A DNA stretch of 53,388 bases from Oceanobacillus indicireducens (GCF_014647195.1 NZ_BMOS01000002.1:211741-265128); one strand, 5' to 3'; counted from the first letter of the stretch, positions 15,935-24,710 are shown. Notes: a model not told the origin generated them from the letters alone. Numbers and translations: made by a program.

Positions 15935-17193
15935 AAATTGTACATTACGTGGACAAGATGGTACATTCCATATCATGATTCAAGATGGTGTTTTTGAAAA
16001 AATTACCGCAGATGAAAAGGAGTTGCCCGAGGATAAGGAAATCCTTGATGTCGGGGGTGCTCTCGTCCTTCCACCGTTTATCGAGCCTCATATTCATTTG
16101 GATACGACATTGACAGCTGGAGAGCCTGAGTGGAACAAGAGCGGTACATTGTTTGAAGGGATTCAGCGCTGGACCGAGCGGAAGGAAACATTGACGGAAG
16201 AAGATGTAAAAAAACGGACGAAAACCGTGCTCGAATGGCAAATCGCTCAAGGGATTCAGCATGTCCAGACCCATGTTGATGTGACAGATCCTGATCTGAC
16301 GGCTTTAAAGGCAATGCTTGCTGTGAAGGAAGAGATGAGCGATTATCTCGACCTGCAAGTTGTAGCTTTTCCGCAAGAGGGAATTCTATCTTATCCGAAC
16401 GGTGAAGACCTTCTTCGGGAGTCGCTCAAGCTTGGAGCTGACGTTGTTGGCGGGATTCCTCATTTTGAATTCACTCGGGAGTATGGCGTCGAATCCTTGA
16501 AGATCGCTTTTGATCTTGCCGAAGAATATGACCGGCTAATCGATATCCATTGTGATGAAATTGATGATGAGCAATCCCGATTTGTTGAAGTTGTTGCTGC
16601 GGAGGCGTTAAAGCGTGGGCTAGGTGCAAAAACGACTGCAAGCCATACAACAGCGATGGGATCTTATAATAATGCTTATACGTATAAATTATTCGGATTA
16701 TTGAAGAAGGCAGACATTAACTTTGTATCGAATCCGCTTATTAACATTCATTTACAGGGGCGTTTTGATACGTATCCGAAACAGGCGGGGACTCACACGG
16801 GTAAAAGAATTGCTGGAATCGGATTTGAATGTTTGCTTCGGTCACGATGATGTTTTTGACCCGTGGTATCCTTTAGGAACTGGAAATATGCTGCAAGTAT
16901 TGCATATGGGCATCCATGTCGCGCAGTTGATGGGCTATGAGGAAATTGTTAATTCAATCGATTTGGTTACTGCAAACAGTGCACGCACCTTGCATATTGA
17001 AGATCGGTACGGAATTGAAGCTGGAAAACCAGCAAACTTTATTGTTTTAGGGGCAGAAAATGAGTATGAGGCGATTCGGAAACAAACAATTGTCCGCTAC
17101 GCCTTCCGAAACGGTAAGAAAATCGCCGAAACAAAACCAAGCGAAACCCATATCAACCTCAACACAAAAAAAGAAATCACCTTTACAAGATAG
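15924..17193 (+). pseudogene. codA: cytosine deaminase (CodA), frameshifted
   Basis: Amidohydrolase fold that turns cytosine into uracil and ammonia. First frame (15924-16850): metal ligands His56 and His58 (EPHIHLD), [20 protein letters not shown] and [13 protein letters not shown]. After DTYPK (about 16780) it drifts, while the other frame resumes [39 protein letters not shown] and runs to TAG 17193. One inserted A in CCGAAACAGGCGG explains it. It overlaps the restored codB end by 11 nt, as in a coupled operon. Confidence 0.87.
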
Positions 17194-17202
17194 ACAAGTG
17201 GT

Positions 17203-17291
17203 GGGACATTGGGGTTGGCAAGTGGTGGGACATTGGGGTCAGAGCACTTGTCCCAAAAAAGCGGGGACAGTTGCTCTGACCCCAATGTCCC
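17203..17291. repeat. REP inverted pair plus an extra left half
   Basis: A pair at 17227-17291, preceded by a duplicated CAAGTGGTGGGACATTGGGG segment (17195 and 17219). Starts 9 nt after the codA stop codon. Loop region AAAAAAGCG. Confidence 0.88.
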
Positions 17292-17310
17292 TCTATTCAT
17301 TATCAGCTTA

Positions 17311-17472
17311 TTAAGATAACGAGTGGTTTCTACCGGATTTTTTTAGTTTCAATGTTTTATAGATTTTACTCACATTATAGCGAACAGATTCAGCCGGCTG
17401 TTCCAGTTCTTCAGCAATTTCTTGATTGTTTTTCTTTAGAAATATTAAATCATCAATAATAACAATCTTCAT
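17311..17472 (-). CDS. small HTH protein, LuxR-type fragment (53 aa)
   Basis: ATG at 17472 with GAGGG 8 nt upstream. It begins MKIVIIDD, like a response-regulator receiver, but passes within a few residues into NNQEIAEELEQPAESVRYNVSKIY, which fits the LuxR/GerE helix-turn-helix (NxEIAxxL...SxxTVxxHVxxIxxKL). Either a receiver-less relic made by an internal deletion or a genuine GerE-like mini-regulator. The good ribosome site argues it can still be translated. It has no clear partner. Confidence 0.45.
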   Translation of the reverse strand: MKIVIIDDLIFLKKNNQEIAEELEQPAESVRYNVSKIYKTLKLKKSGRNHSLS

Positions 17473-17551
17473 CCTAAACACCCTCTATTTTAAATAAACC
17501 TATCCAATCCCTAGTATAATGAGCCAAACTAAACAATTTCTAAACGGGAAA

Positions 17552-17579
17552 GGGACAAGTGCTCTGACCCCCTGTCCCC
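17552..17579. repeat. REP half site
   Basis: Single half site GGGACAAGTGCTCTGACCCC followed by CTGTCCC. Lies 117 nt before the DoxX start. Confidence 0.85.
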
Positions 17580-17656
17580 ATTTTTAAATTGTTACAATGC
17601 GGTGAAGTATATTGCATTTTCACGTTGAATACAGTATATTTAAATTGTAAGAGATA

Positions 17657-17678
17657 GTGAAACATTTCACAATATAAT
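17657..17678 (+). promoter_or_regulatory. inverted repeat and -10-like box before the DoxX gene
   Basis: GTGAA-ACAT-TTCAC (17657-17670), immediately followed by TATAAT (17673-17678), about 20 nt before the start codon. A repressor bound here could cover the promoter. A matching -35 is not obvious. Confidence 0.4.
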
Positions 17679-17696
17679 ATGTGAGGAGATAAACAA

Positions 17697-18212
17697 ATGA
17701 AAAACTTTATTAAAGGACCTCAGATGGCGGTTGTTTGGACAGTATTGCGGGTTTGGTTAGGTGTACAATGGTTGACTGCGGGTTGGGGTAAAGTAGTTGG
17801 CGGATTTGATGCCGGCGGGTTTCTGCAAGGTGTACTTGCCAATGCAACAGGCGAAGCCCCTACAGTACAAGCATGGTACGCAACATTTGTCGAAGGCTTT
17901 GCTATTCCGAATGTCGGTTTAATAAATATCTTAATCCCGTGGGGAGAACTCTTGGTAGGTATCGGTTTAATACTTGGTGCAGCTACTATTCCTGCTTTAA
18001 TCGCTGGTGCATTCATGAACCTTAATTTCTTACTTGCAGGAACATTGAGTACAAACCCTATACTTTACACGCTTGCGATTGTGCTTTTATTCACAGGTGC
18101 AGCAAGTTATTACTACGGTGTCGACCGTTTTATTGCTCCATATATCAAAGCACGCTTCAATAAAAAAGCAAAAACAAAACCAACAGATAAAACAGTTAAC
18201 TTCCCAGCATAA
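17697..18212 (+). CDS. DoxX family membrane protein
   Basis: 171 aa with GAGGAG before the ATG. Four hydrophobic segments; DoxX pattern VLRVWLGVQWLTAGWGKVVGG at the start and LIPWGELLVGIGLILG in the middle, then a basic hydrophilic tail. The family includes the small subunit of archaeal thiosulfate:quinone oxidoreductase and bacterial redox or stress membrane proteins; the exact role here is not known. Preceded by a possible operator and followed 3 nt later by a REP pair. Confidence 0.82.
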   Translation: MKNFIKGPQMAVVWTVLRVWLGVQWLTAGWGKVVGGFDAGGFLQGVLANATGEAPTVQAWYATFVEGFAIPNVGLINILIPWGELLVGIGLILGAATIPALIAGAFMNLNFLLAGTLSTNPILYTLAIVLLFTGAASYYYGVDRFIAPYIKARFNKKAKTKPTDKTVNFPA

Positions 18213-18215
18213 ACT

Positions 18216-18273
18216 GGGACAAATACACTGACCCTGTGTCCCGATTGGGACATGGGGTCAGTGTATTTGTCCC
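18216..18273. repeat. REP inverted pair, CAGTGTA variant (left flank of RAYT)
   Basis: Half sites with core GGTCAGTGTATTTGTCCC rather than the usual GGTCAGAGCA. The same variant recurs at 33571-33597. It starts 3 nt after the doxX stop codon. Confidence 0.88.
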
Positions 18274-18575
18274 GATTAATATATTATTAAAAGTTTGGCG
18301 ATTTACGTTTTCAGTTGGTATACCTGAGGTAAATGATACTTTTGATCTCTTACATTACGATGATAATTCCCATTTCCCCCTCTATTTTCCAGAAATAGCT
18401 TCCCCTTTACTGTAAATCCTCTATTTGCTTCTTCTTTTCGAACCGTCTATGATAAATGCTAGCATCCTTTCCCCGTCTTTTCTCCTATATACCCTATCAT
18501 TAATTCTTTCAACATCTCATCTTTTTTCAGAAACGCATATCTTTTTTAAATAAACCAGGAAGGGAGGATATTTTT
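18274..18575. other. 302-bp region upstream of the RAYT gene
   Basis: T- and C-rich on the plus strand, no gene and no clear promoter recognised. It lies between the left REP pair and the transposase start, where RAYT loci often keep a non-coding leader. Confidence 0.3.
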
Positions 18576-19337
18576 GTGGCGAGAAAGCCGCGTAAAAAAA
18601 GTTTAAGTGGGATTTATCATGTCATGCTGCGTGGGATTAATAAGCAAACAATTTTCGAGGATAAGAATGACAGATACAGATTTATGCAGACATTGGCATA
18701 TGTTAAAAAGAAAAGTGGTCTTTTACTCTATGGTTATTGTTTAATGGATAACCATGTCCACCTGTTGATTGAAGAAAGAGAAGAATCAATTTCTAAAGCG
18801 ATTCAGCGCCTAAGTTCAAGCTATGTTCTTTGGTACAATCGGAAATACGATCGAACAGGTCACTTGTTTCAAGGAAGATTTAGAAGTGAAACAATAGAGT
18901 CTGTCCGCTCTTTTTTAAAAGTACTTCGTTATATTCACCAAAACCCCGTTCAGGCGGGACTTGCTAGTGACGCCATAACATCTAAATGGACAAGCATGCA
19001 AGAATATTTAGGCAAACCTTCACTTGTGGATACCGAAGTTGCCGTTCAATTATTCGCTTTAGACAGGGAGAAGGCAATTCGATTATTTATCGAATTTATG
19101 CTGCTTCAACATGAAGATGAGTTTATGAATAATACAGGCAAAAAAGTTCTTGAGGATGCAGAAGTTATGAATTTTCTAACGGAGATAGGTATAAGCAACA
19201 TAAGCCACCTGCAAAAAATGGGGAAAAGTGAAAGAGATGCAGTCATTCGTGAATTAAAAGCACTAAAAGGTATCACCATTCGACAACTCTCACGCATTAC
19301 CGGAATCCCAAAAAGTGTCATCGCTCGTGTGAAATAA
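18576..19337 (+). CDS. REP-associated tyrosine transposase (RAYT, Y1 HUH family)
   Basis: 253 aa, GTG start after GGGAGG. IS200-like Y1 transposase domain: SGIYHVMLRGINKQTIFED (11-29), HUH motif HVH at 60-62 (DNHVHLLIE), candidate catalytic Tyr83 or Tyr87 (SSYVLWYN), then GHLFQGRF (95-102) and LRYIHQNPVQAGL (117-129), which mark the RAYT branch rather than true IS200. The C-terminal part (about 150-253) ends in a helix-turn-helix-like TIRQLSRITGIPKSVIARV. Such enzymes are thought to nick and mobilise REP hairpins. REP pairs lie on both sides, the right one 3 nt after the stop. A single copy with no IS ends, so it looks domesticated. Confidence 0.88.
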   Translation: MARKPRKKSLSGIYHVMLRGINKQTIFEDKNDRYRFMQTLAYVKKKSGLLLYGYCLMDNHVHLLIEEREESISKAIQRLSSSYVLWYNRKYDRTGHLFQGRFRSETIESVRSFLKVLRYIHQNPVQAGLASDAITSKWTSMQEYLGKPSLVDTEVAVQLFALDREKAIRLFIEFMLLQHEDEFMNNTGKKVLEDAEVMNFLTEIGISNISHLQKMGKSERDAVIRELKALKGITIRQLSRITGIPKSVIARVK

Positions 19338-19340
19338 AAT

Positions 19341-19430
19341 GGGACATTGGGGTTGGGACATTGGGGTCAGAGTAAATGTCCCACTGGGACAAATCCTCTG
19401 ACCCCACTGTCCCTCTGACCCCACTGTCCC
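19341..19430. repeat. REP inverted pair with extra half fragments (right flank of RAYT)
   Basis: A central pair at 19355-19413 with an additional partial left half (19341-19354) and a duplicated right end (CTCTGACCCCACTGTCCC, twice). It fills the gap between the convergent RAYT and GbsR genes, 3 and 4 nt from their stop codons. Confidence 0.88.
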
Positions 19431-19434
19431 TCTC

Positions 19435-20013
19435 CTAATCATCAAGAAGTGGAATGTCCTGATGTTTCGTTTCATTGGTGCGATTTATTGGAACGTGGTT
19501 GAAGATTTCACCACTTTCAAAGAACTCGGCAACTCTGCGAATCCAATCGTGGTAATCCATCCACTCCTGTAACTCTTCAAGTAGGTCGTCAACCTGCTTT
19601 TCTTCCTCTATCGATAATTCCGGGGATTCCTTTATTTGTTTTAATCTATTTTTAAGCCTTGGCTCAAAGCTTCTGTTACGCATAATCGCTTTTTGCCAAG
19701 AGGAATTGAATAAGGTAATAAAGGTTTCATAATGATCTTTTTCAAGTTGATATAAATCTTTCCGCACACCTTTTTTGAAAACCCGGACAAGCATATCCAT
19801 ATCAAGCATTTCGCGAACCACTTGACTCATCCGTGTTTTACTCATTCCAGTTTCGGCGGATAACTCATCGAGTGTCATCGGCTCACGATTCAAATAAATA
19901 ATCCCCAGTATACGTCCGACAGTCGTAGAGACCCCGAATGTGCTCATGATATCGGAAATTCGATCAATAAATTGTGTTCGTATCTCATTAATATTCTCTC
20001 TATGAATTGTCAT
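19435..20013 (-). CDS. GbsR-type (MarR-like) transcriptional regulator
   Basis: 192 aa with AAGGAGAA before the ATG. Winged helix-turn-helix with LNREPMTLDELSAETGMSKTRMSQVVREML, then an acidic helical dimer region with WMDYHDWIRRVAEFFESGE. This is the GbsR family, which in B. subtilis includes repressors of choline and glycine-betaine uptake (opuB, opuC) and synthesis. It lies directly downstream of an opuC-type operon on the same strand. Inference: controls that operon through the inverted repeats at 23680-23702. Confidence 0.85.
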   Translation of the reverse strand: MTIHRENINEIRTQFIDRISDIMSTFGVSTTVGRILGIIYLNREPMTLDELSAETGMSKTRMSQVVREMLDMDMLVRVFKKGVRKDLYQLEKDHYETFITLFNSSWQKAIMRNRSFEPRLKNRLKQIKESPELSIEEEKQVDDLLEELQEWMDYHDWIRRVAEFFESGEIFNHVPINRTNETKHQDIPLLDD

Positions 20014-20143
20014 CGTTCTCCTTCCTTCAGTCGCTAGCCAAACTATAGTAGTACGTAAACTCTTTGCCGTTATTACTATAATATGTTTAAGGCGAATAAA
20101 AAAGTATTTTCAATCGAAATTCCAAGAAAAGTACCCAATGATT

Positions 20144-20170
20144 GGGACAAATGCTCTGACCCCATGTCCC
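20144..20170. repeat. REP half site
   Basis: GGGACAAATGCTCTGACCCC then ATGTCCC. It sits 3 nt from the stop codon of the last opu gene and in the place of a terminator. Confidence 0.85.
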
Positions 20171-20173
20171 ATT

Positions 20174-20836
20174 CTAGGAGGCTTGCGGCTTGGACGGTTT
20201 TACCGGGTGAAGTTTCCGTTCAATCCAGCCCATCGCCAAGTCTGCAATAATCGCCATAAAGGCTGTCGGGATTGCCCCAGCTAAAATAATTGCTGTCCCG
20301 TCCGTTGCATTCGTGCCAGTAATAATAATAGCGCCAAGACCGCCTGCACCGACGAACGCACCGATCGCCGCAATCCCGATGCCAATGACAATAGCAGTCC
20401 GAAGCCCAGCCATTATAACACTGATCGCTAACGGCAACTCTACCATTCGCAGTACTTGAAAGCGTGTCATGCCAGATGCATAAGCCGCTTCCACAACATT
20501 TTCATCTACACCTTTCATGCCAACATACGTATTTTGCGTAATCGGCAAGATGGAATAAAGCGCCAAGGTGAATACCGCCGTATTTACACCGAGTCCAAAG
20601 ACCATCATAATAATCGCCATAGCACCTAACGCGGGAATCGTCTGAATAATACTTCCGAGGGACAATACCCATCCACTCAATTTACCGTATTTAGCAATGA
20701 GGATACCGAGTGGAATTGCGATAATAGCTGCAAATAATACACCATATGCAGCCATCAAGAAATGTCTGTAAAATTCAACCCAAATATAACCCGCATTCAT
20801 ACTGACATAGGTGAAGAACTCTTGCAGTATTTCCAT
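20174..20836 (-). CDS. opuCD: osmoprotectant ABC transporter permease (OpuCD-like)
   Basis: 220 aa, about five to six helices. BPD-transport motif in EAAYASGMTRFQVLRMVELPLAISVIMAGLR (EAA loop) and IIQTIPALGAMAII, typical for betaine/carnitine/choline permeases. Second permease of the four-gene operon. It starts 1 nt after the stop of the binding protein gene, so it is translationally coupled. Works with OpuCB as the membrane channel. Confidence 0.85.
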   Translation of the reverse strand: MEILQEFFTYVSMNAGYIWVEFYRHFLMAAYGVLFAAIIAIPLGILIAKYGKLSGWVLSLGSIIQTIPALGAMAIIMMVFGLGVNTAVFTLALYSILPITQNTYVGMKGVDENVVEAAYASGMTRFQVLRMVELPLAISVIMAGLRTAIVIGIGIAAIGAFVGAGGLGAIIITGTNATDGTAIILAGAIPTAFMAIIADLAMGWIERKLHPVKPSKPQAS

Positions 20837-20837
20837 C

Positions 20838-21752
20838 TCACTCTTCCCCCTTTACGTCTTCAAAATAATTGTTTTCCTCGAGGAAATCCTTCGCTACTTG
20901 CCGAGGATTAATCAGCAAAACATCTGCCTGATAATTCAATTCCTGCATCTGTTCTGTAGAAATTTGCCCGTGCAACCGTTCAAGCATGTGAACCATTTCC
21001 GGATATTGCTCTAACGTTTCATTCGCAACGACAGGTGACGCATCGTATGGCGGGAAAAAGCGGCGGTCGTCTTCAAGCACTTTTAAATCAAATTCTTTAA
21101 TTCTACCATCTGAAGAATAGGCAAGCACAACATCCATACTACCTGATGCCGCGGCTTGATAAACGAGCCCAATGTTCATCGGATATACTTCTCCAAAGGA
21201 AAAATACATTTCTTGAAATCCATCATACCCGTCCCCTTTCCGGTTGACCCATGAGTTATCCACGCCAAAGCGCAAATCATCTGCAAAAGGTTCCAAATCG
21301 GAAACGGTTTCGATATTATTTTCTTCGGCAAATTCAGAGGTAATCGCAATTGCATACGTGTTTTCAAAACCATAGGTTGGCCCCCATAGTTGGTTGAATC
21401 GCCCTTCAAATTCCCGTTCCACAATTTCCAATGCCGCATCGGGATCTCTCACAGGTTCCATACCGAGTGCCCCGGATAAATCCGTCCCTGTGTATCTTGA
21501 AGCCGTGATATCCAGATCACCTCGCACCATTCCTTGATGCTGAACGATGGAAGAACCAAGATGTGTCACGAGTTCTGTATTTGCACCAGTCTCTCTTTCT
21601 ATCATAAGCGACAACATTTCTGCTAATATATGAGATTCTGACGTTGCTATTGCCCCGATTTTAATCGTATTAGCGGCCGAACCAGTAAGTCCTGGTAAGG
21701 AGCAGCCAGTTAGCGTCAGAAGTAACATGAGTCCTATAATTCCTTTTCTCAA
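20838..21752 (-). CDS. opuCC: osmoprotectant-binding lipoprotein (OpuCC-like)
   Basis: 304 aa from a TTG at 21752, with GGAGGTGG 7-8 nt upstream; an earlier TTG overlaps that site. Lipoprotein signal MRKGIIGLMLLLTLTGCS with lipobox Cys17. OpuAC-type substrate-binding domain: IKIGAIATSESHILAEMLSLM, LGSSIVQHQGMVRGDLDI, VDNSWVNRKGDGY and VLAYSSDGRIKEFDL. Captures quaternary ammonium osmoprotectants outside the cell and delivers them to OpuCB/CD. Confidence 0.87.
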   Translation of the reverse strand: MRKGIIGLMLLLTLTGCSLPGLTGSAANTIKIGAIATSESHILAEMLSLMIERETGANTELVTHLGSSIVQHQGMVRGDLDITASRYTGTDLSGALGMEPVRDPDAALEIVEREFEGRFNQLWGPTYGFENTYAIAITSEFAEENNIETVSDLEPFADDLRFGVDNSWVNRKGDGYDGFQEMYFSFGEVYPMNIGLVYQAAASGSMDVVLAYSSDGRIKEFDLKVLEDDRRFFPPYDASPVVANETLEQYPEMVHMLERLHGQISTEQMQELNYQADVLLINPRQVAKDFLEENNYFEDVKGEE

Positions 21753-21769
21753 GTAATCCACCTCCAAAA

Positions 21770-22417
21770 TTATCCTGCTGCTTTATATGATTCTCTTAAT
21801 CCTTTTGGCATCATTCTAGTTTCTAGACCAGCAAGGGACCGATCAGCAATGACAGCAAGAATCGTTGCCGGAATGGTTCCAGCTAAAATTAAATCCGGAC
21901 GATAAAGGTTTAGGCCATCGAAAATAAAGTCACCAAGCCCTCCCCCGCCGATAAATGCAGCTAAGGTTGCCCAACCGATGAGATAAACGGTGGACAAACG
22001 TATTCCTGCCATAATCACCGGTAAAGCAAGAGGAAATTCCATTTTTAAAATAGACTGCCATGTGCTCATTCCCATACCTTTCCCTGCTTCAACAACAGAC
22101 TGATCGACTCCCTGGACACCGACATACGTATTCCGTAAAATAGGCAGCAAGGAATAGAAAAATAATGCGACGATTGCCGGCAATTTTCCAACTCCCAAAA
22201 AGGGAATAAAAAAGGCAAGTATAGCCAAGCTTGGAATCGTTTGTAGCACCCCAATGAAAGAAATAAAGCGATCAGCAAACTTTGGTGCCCTGGATAGTAA
22301 AATTCCGAGCGGTACAGCTACGACAATTCCTAGTACAATTGCTGCGAGAGAAATATAGAGATGTTCCCACGTTTTAAATAGCAATTCACTTCCATGGGTT
22401 GAAAAAAATTCCATCAT
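21770..22417 (-). CDS. opuCB: osmoprotectant ABC transporter permease (OpuCB-like)
   Basis: 215 aa with AGGAGGTG before the ATG pair. First permease of the operon; [29 protein letters not shown] is the EAA loop contacting the ATPase, and [17 protein letters not shown] is family typical. Encoded between opuCA and opuCC with gaps of 16-17 nt. Confidence 0.86.
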   Translation of the reverse strand: MMEFFSTHGSELLFKTWEHLYISLAAIVLGIVVAVPLGILLSRAPKFADRFISFIGVLQTIPSLAILAFFIPFLGVGKLPAIVALFFYSLLPILRNTYVGVQGVDQSVVEAGKGMGMSTWQSILKMEFPLALPVIMAGIRLSTVYLIGWATLAAFIGGGGLGDFIFDGLNLYRPDLILAGTIPATILAVIADRSLAGLETRMMPKGLRESYKAAG

Positions 22418-22433
22418 TTATATACACCTCCTA

Positions 22434-23594
22434 TTATGCTTGAATTTCAGGTTCAGAATCTTCCAATTCCATTCCATTGCCCCAAATCGTATCGTAAAGT
22501 AGATTGGCAAGGGCTGCTCTTGTGACGATCCCTGTTAAACGATTATCGTTATCAACGACTGGAACATATTTCATTCCACGGCGTAAAATTTTGTGAACCG
22601 TATCACGAAGTAAGCTATCTTCCGTTACAGTGAAAAGTTCCGTTTCCATTACTTTCTCCACTGTTGTCGCTTTTCTATAATTCAAATTCACCATTTCAAT
22701 ATCAATAAACCCTTGTAAAACATGGTTAGAATCTACAACGAGCAAAGAGTCTACTTTTTTATCCCTCATTGTAGCAAGTGCGTTTTTCAATGTAGCTTGA
22801 GGTTCAATTGTTATCGGCGAGCCTCCTGTTATTTGTCCAACTGTCACAACATCCGGGCGACCTTGAATGAGACGTTCTTTTCCAAGGAATTCCTCTACAA
22901 AATCATTTGCTGGATTTCTTAAAATTTCTTCAGGCGTATCTGCCTGGACAATTTCCCCGTCACGCATAATTACGATGCGATCAGCGAGCTTTATTGCTTC
23001 ATCCATATCATGGGTGACAAATACGATTGTTTTATCTAATTCACGTTGCAGTTTTTTAAATTCATCCTGTAAGGAATCCCTCGTAATCGGGTCGAGTGCA
23101 CCAAATGGCTCATCCATCAATATTAAGGGTGGGTTCGCTGCTAATGCGCGTAGGACACCGATTCGCTGTTGTTGTCCGCCACTTAGCTCATGAGGATATT
23201 TATCAAGATAATCTTCCGGCAGATCAACTAACTTAATCAGTTCGCGAGCCCGGGCATCTTTCTTCTCCTTCGACCACTTGAGAAGCGTTCCAACAAGGAC
23301 GATATTTTCTTTAATCGTCATATGTGGCATGAGACCGACTTGCTGAATGACATAGCCAATGGAACGACGGAGCTCAACGGGGTTCTGTTTCGTGATGTCT
23401 TTGTCATTTAGTAAAATACTTCCGTCTGTAATATCGATGAGCCGGTTGATCATCTTCATCGTTGTCGTTTTCCCGCAACCACTTGGTCCAATAAAACAGA
23501 CAAATTCTCCTTTATCTACTTTTAAATTCAAATTATTTACAGCAGGCTTTCCATAATTACTGTAGCGTTTTGTTACATTTTTAAATTCTAACAA
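22434..23594 (-). CDS. opuCA: osmoprotectant ABC transporter ATP-binding subunit with CBS domains (OpuCA-like)
   Basis: 386 aa, TTG start after GGAGGTG. Walker A GPSGCGKT (36-43), signature LSGGQ (137-141), Walker B LILMDEP (157-163), then two CBS domains in the last 130 residues (KVDSLLVVDSNHVLQGFID and GMKYVPVVDNDNRLTGIVT). In OpuA/OpuC systems CBS domains sense ionic strength or c-di-AMP and gate transport. First gene of the operon. Confidence 0.9.
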   Translation of the reverse strand: MLEFKNVTKRYSNYGKPAVNNLNLKVDKGEFVCFIGPSGCGKTTTMKMINRLIDITDGSILLNDKDITKQNPVELRRSIGYVIQQVGLMPHMTIKENIVLVGTLLKWSKEKKDARARELIKLVDLPEDYLDKYPHELSGGQQQRIGVLRALAANPPLILMDEPFGALDPITRDSLQDEFKKLQRELDKTIVFVTHDMDEAIKLADRIVIMRDGEIVQADTPEEILRNPANDFVEEFLGKERLIQGRPDVVTVGQITGGSPITIEPQATLKNALATMRDKKVDSLLVVDSNHVLQGFIDIEMVNLNYRKATTVEKVMETELFTVTEDSLLRDTVHKILRRGMKYVPVVDNDNRLTGIVTRAALANLLYDTIWGNGMELEDSEPEIQA

Positions 23595-23636
23595 AACGAA
23601 ACACCTCCAAATTTTTCAGAATGAATCGACTACTTC

Positions 23637-23702
23637 ATTATATCGAAACTAAATAAATAACTAAAACCGATTTAAACGTCATACAGTATGATTAATTCAT
23701 AC
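23637..23702 (-). promoter_or_regulatory. opu operon promoter region and possible GbsR-type operator
   Basis: On the minus strand TATAAT (rc of 23637-23642) lies about 40 nt before the opuCA start. Upstream are overlapping inverted repeats CATAC-A-GTATG (23680-23690) and GTATGA-ATTAA-TCATAC (23686-23702). Their position just upstream of the promoter suits a regulator site. The repressor assignment is inference. Confidence 0.45.
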
Positions 23703-23791
23703 AATATTTACTTTATAAACTTTATAACCGCACTTTTCGTACAATTCCTCCATAAATCGCCGTAAATCTAGTATAATGTTATGGAAAGCGT

Positions 23792-23850
23792 GGGACAGTG
23801 GGGTCAGAGCAAATGTCCCAGTGGGACACTTTGCTCTGACCCCCTGTCCC
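23792..23850. repeat. REP inverted pair
   Basis: Half sites 23792-23818 and 23822-23850 around AGT/GTG. Unlike most copies it lies just upstream of a gene: its right edge is only 22 nt before the start codon at 23873, so the hairpin is in the 5' leader. Confidence 0.88.
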
Positions 23851-23872
23851 ATCCGTGAAGGAGGTTTTATTT

Positions 23873-24646
23873 GTGGGTGTTCGTGATCATCTTGGTCGGC
23901 TAGTTCCGATTGACGGTAGACCAGAGCGGATTATTTCCCTTGTTCCTGCGATAACGGAGACGATGTATCATTTAGGATTGGATAAGGAAATCGTAGGGCG
24001 GACGAGATTTTGCAAGTTTCCGGAAGTTAAAGTACAGAATGTCATTAATATTGGCGGCACGAAAGATATAAAACTGGATCGTATTCATGAATTGAAACCA
24101 GATCTTATTATTGCCGAAAAAGAAGAAAATACGAAGGAAATCGTGGAGACGTTAGAAAAACACTATCCCGTTTTCGTCTTTGAAGTACAGCATTTCAAAG
24201 ATGTCTTCCCGATGATTGAAGATATCGGCCGTCTAACAGAAAAAGAAGAGGCCGGAAGTAAACTCGTGCACCAAATCAAAACTGCATTTCAAACTCTTCC
24301 CCATGGTGGGAATAAGCGAGTAGCCTATGTTATTTGGCAGAGGCCGTATATGGTTGTAGGGAAAGATACGTATATCAATTCACTGCTTGAAGAAATGGGG
24401 TTTATTAACCCTTTTACAGAAGTAGAAGGACGCTATCCAATGGTGACAGAAGAAGATTTCAAGCAAGCGGAACTCGATGAACTTTTTCTAGCGACGGAGC
24501 CTTTTCCTTTCCGAGAAAAACATCTTGACGTATTCCAAGAGATGCTTCCTCATACGAAAGTAAGAATTGTAGATGGGGAAATGTTCTGGTATGGTGCGAA
24601 AATGGTCGAAGCTGCAGCGTATTTCAAGACTATCAGAGAAGAATGA
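23873..24646 (+). CDS. helical-backbone metal receptor (BtuF/FhuD-like) without signal peptide
   Basis: 257 aa from GTG 23873, with AAGGAGG 8 nt upstream; an earlier in-frame GTG would precede the ribosome site. Class III binding-protein fold: RIISLVPAITETMYHLGL, GRTRFCKFPE, NIGGTKDIKLDRIHELKPDLII, WQRPYMVVGKDTYINSLLEEMGF and FLATEPFPF. Relatives bind cobalamin, haem or siderophores outside the cell, but this protein has no signal peptide or lipobox and no ABC genes next to it. It probably works in the cytosol; the ligand is unknown. Confidence 0.78.
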   Translation: MGVRDHLGRLVPIDGRPERIISLVPAITETMYHLGLDKEIVGRTRFCKFPEVKVQNVINIGGTKDIKLDRIHELKPDLIIAEKEENTKEIVETLEKHYPVFVFEVQHFKDVFPMIEDIGRLTEKEEAGSKLVHQIKTAFQTLPHGGNKRVAYVIWQRPYMVVGKDTYINSLLEEMGFINPFTEVEGRYPMVTEEDFKQAELDELFLATEPFPFREKHLDVFQEMLPHTKVRIVDGEMFWYGAKMVEAAAYFKTIREE

Positions 24647-24668
24647 TAGATTCCTTTATAGCTTAAAT

Positions 24669-24710
24669 AGCGGATTAATCAAACTTTTTTCTGATTAATC
24701 CACTTTTTTT
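24669..24710 (+). terminator. terminator after the BtuF-like gene
   Basis: GGATTAATCA / TGATTAATCC stem followed by CACTTTTTTT, about 20 nt after the stop codon. Confidence 0.8.

Noticed and set aside
18576-19337. Complete IS200/IS605 insertion sequence
   Set aside because: The RAYT-specific motifs, the extra C-terminal region, single copy and lack of IS ends or tnpB argue for a domesticated RAYT.
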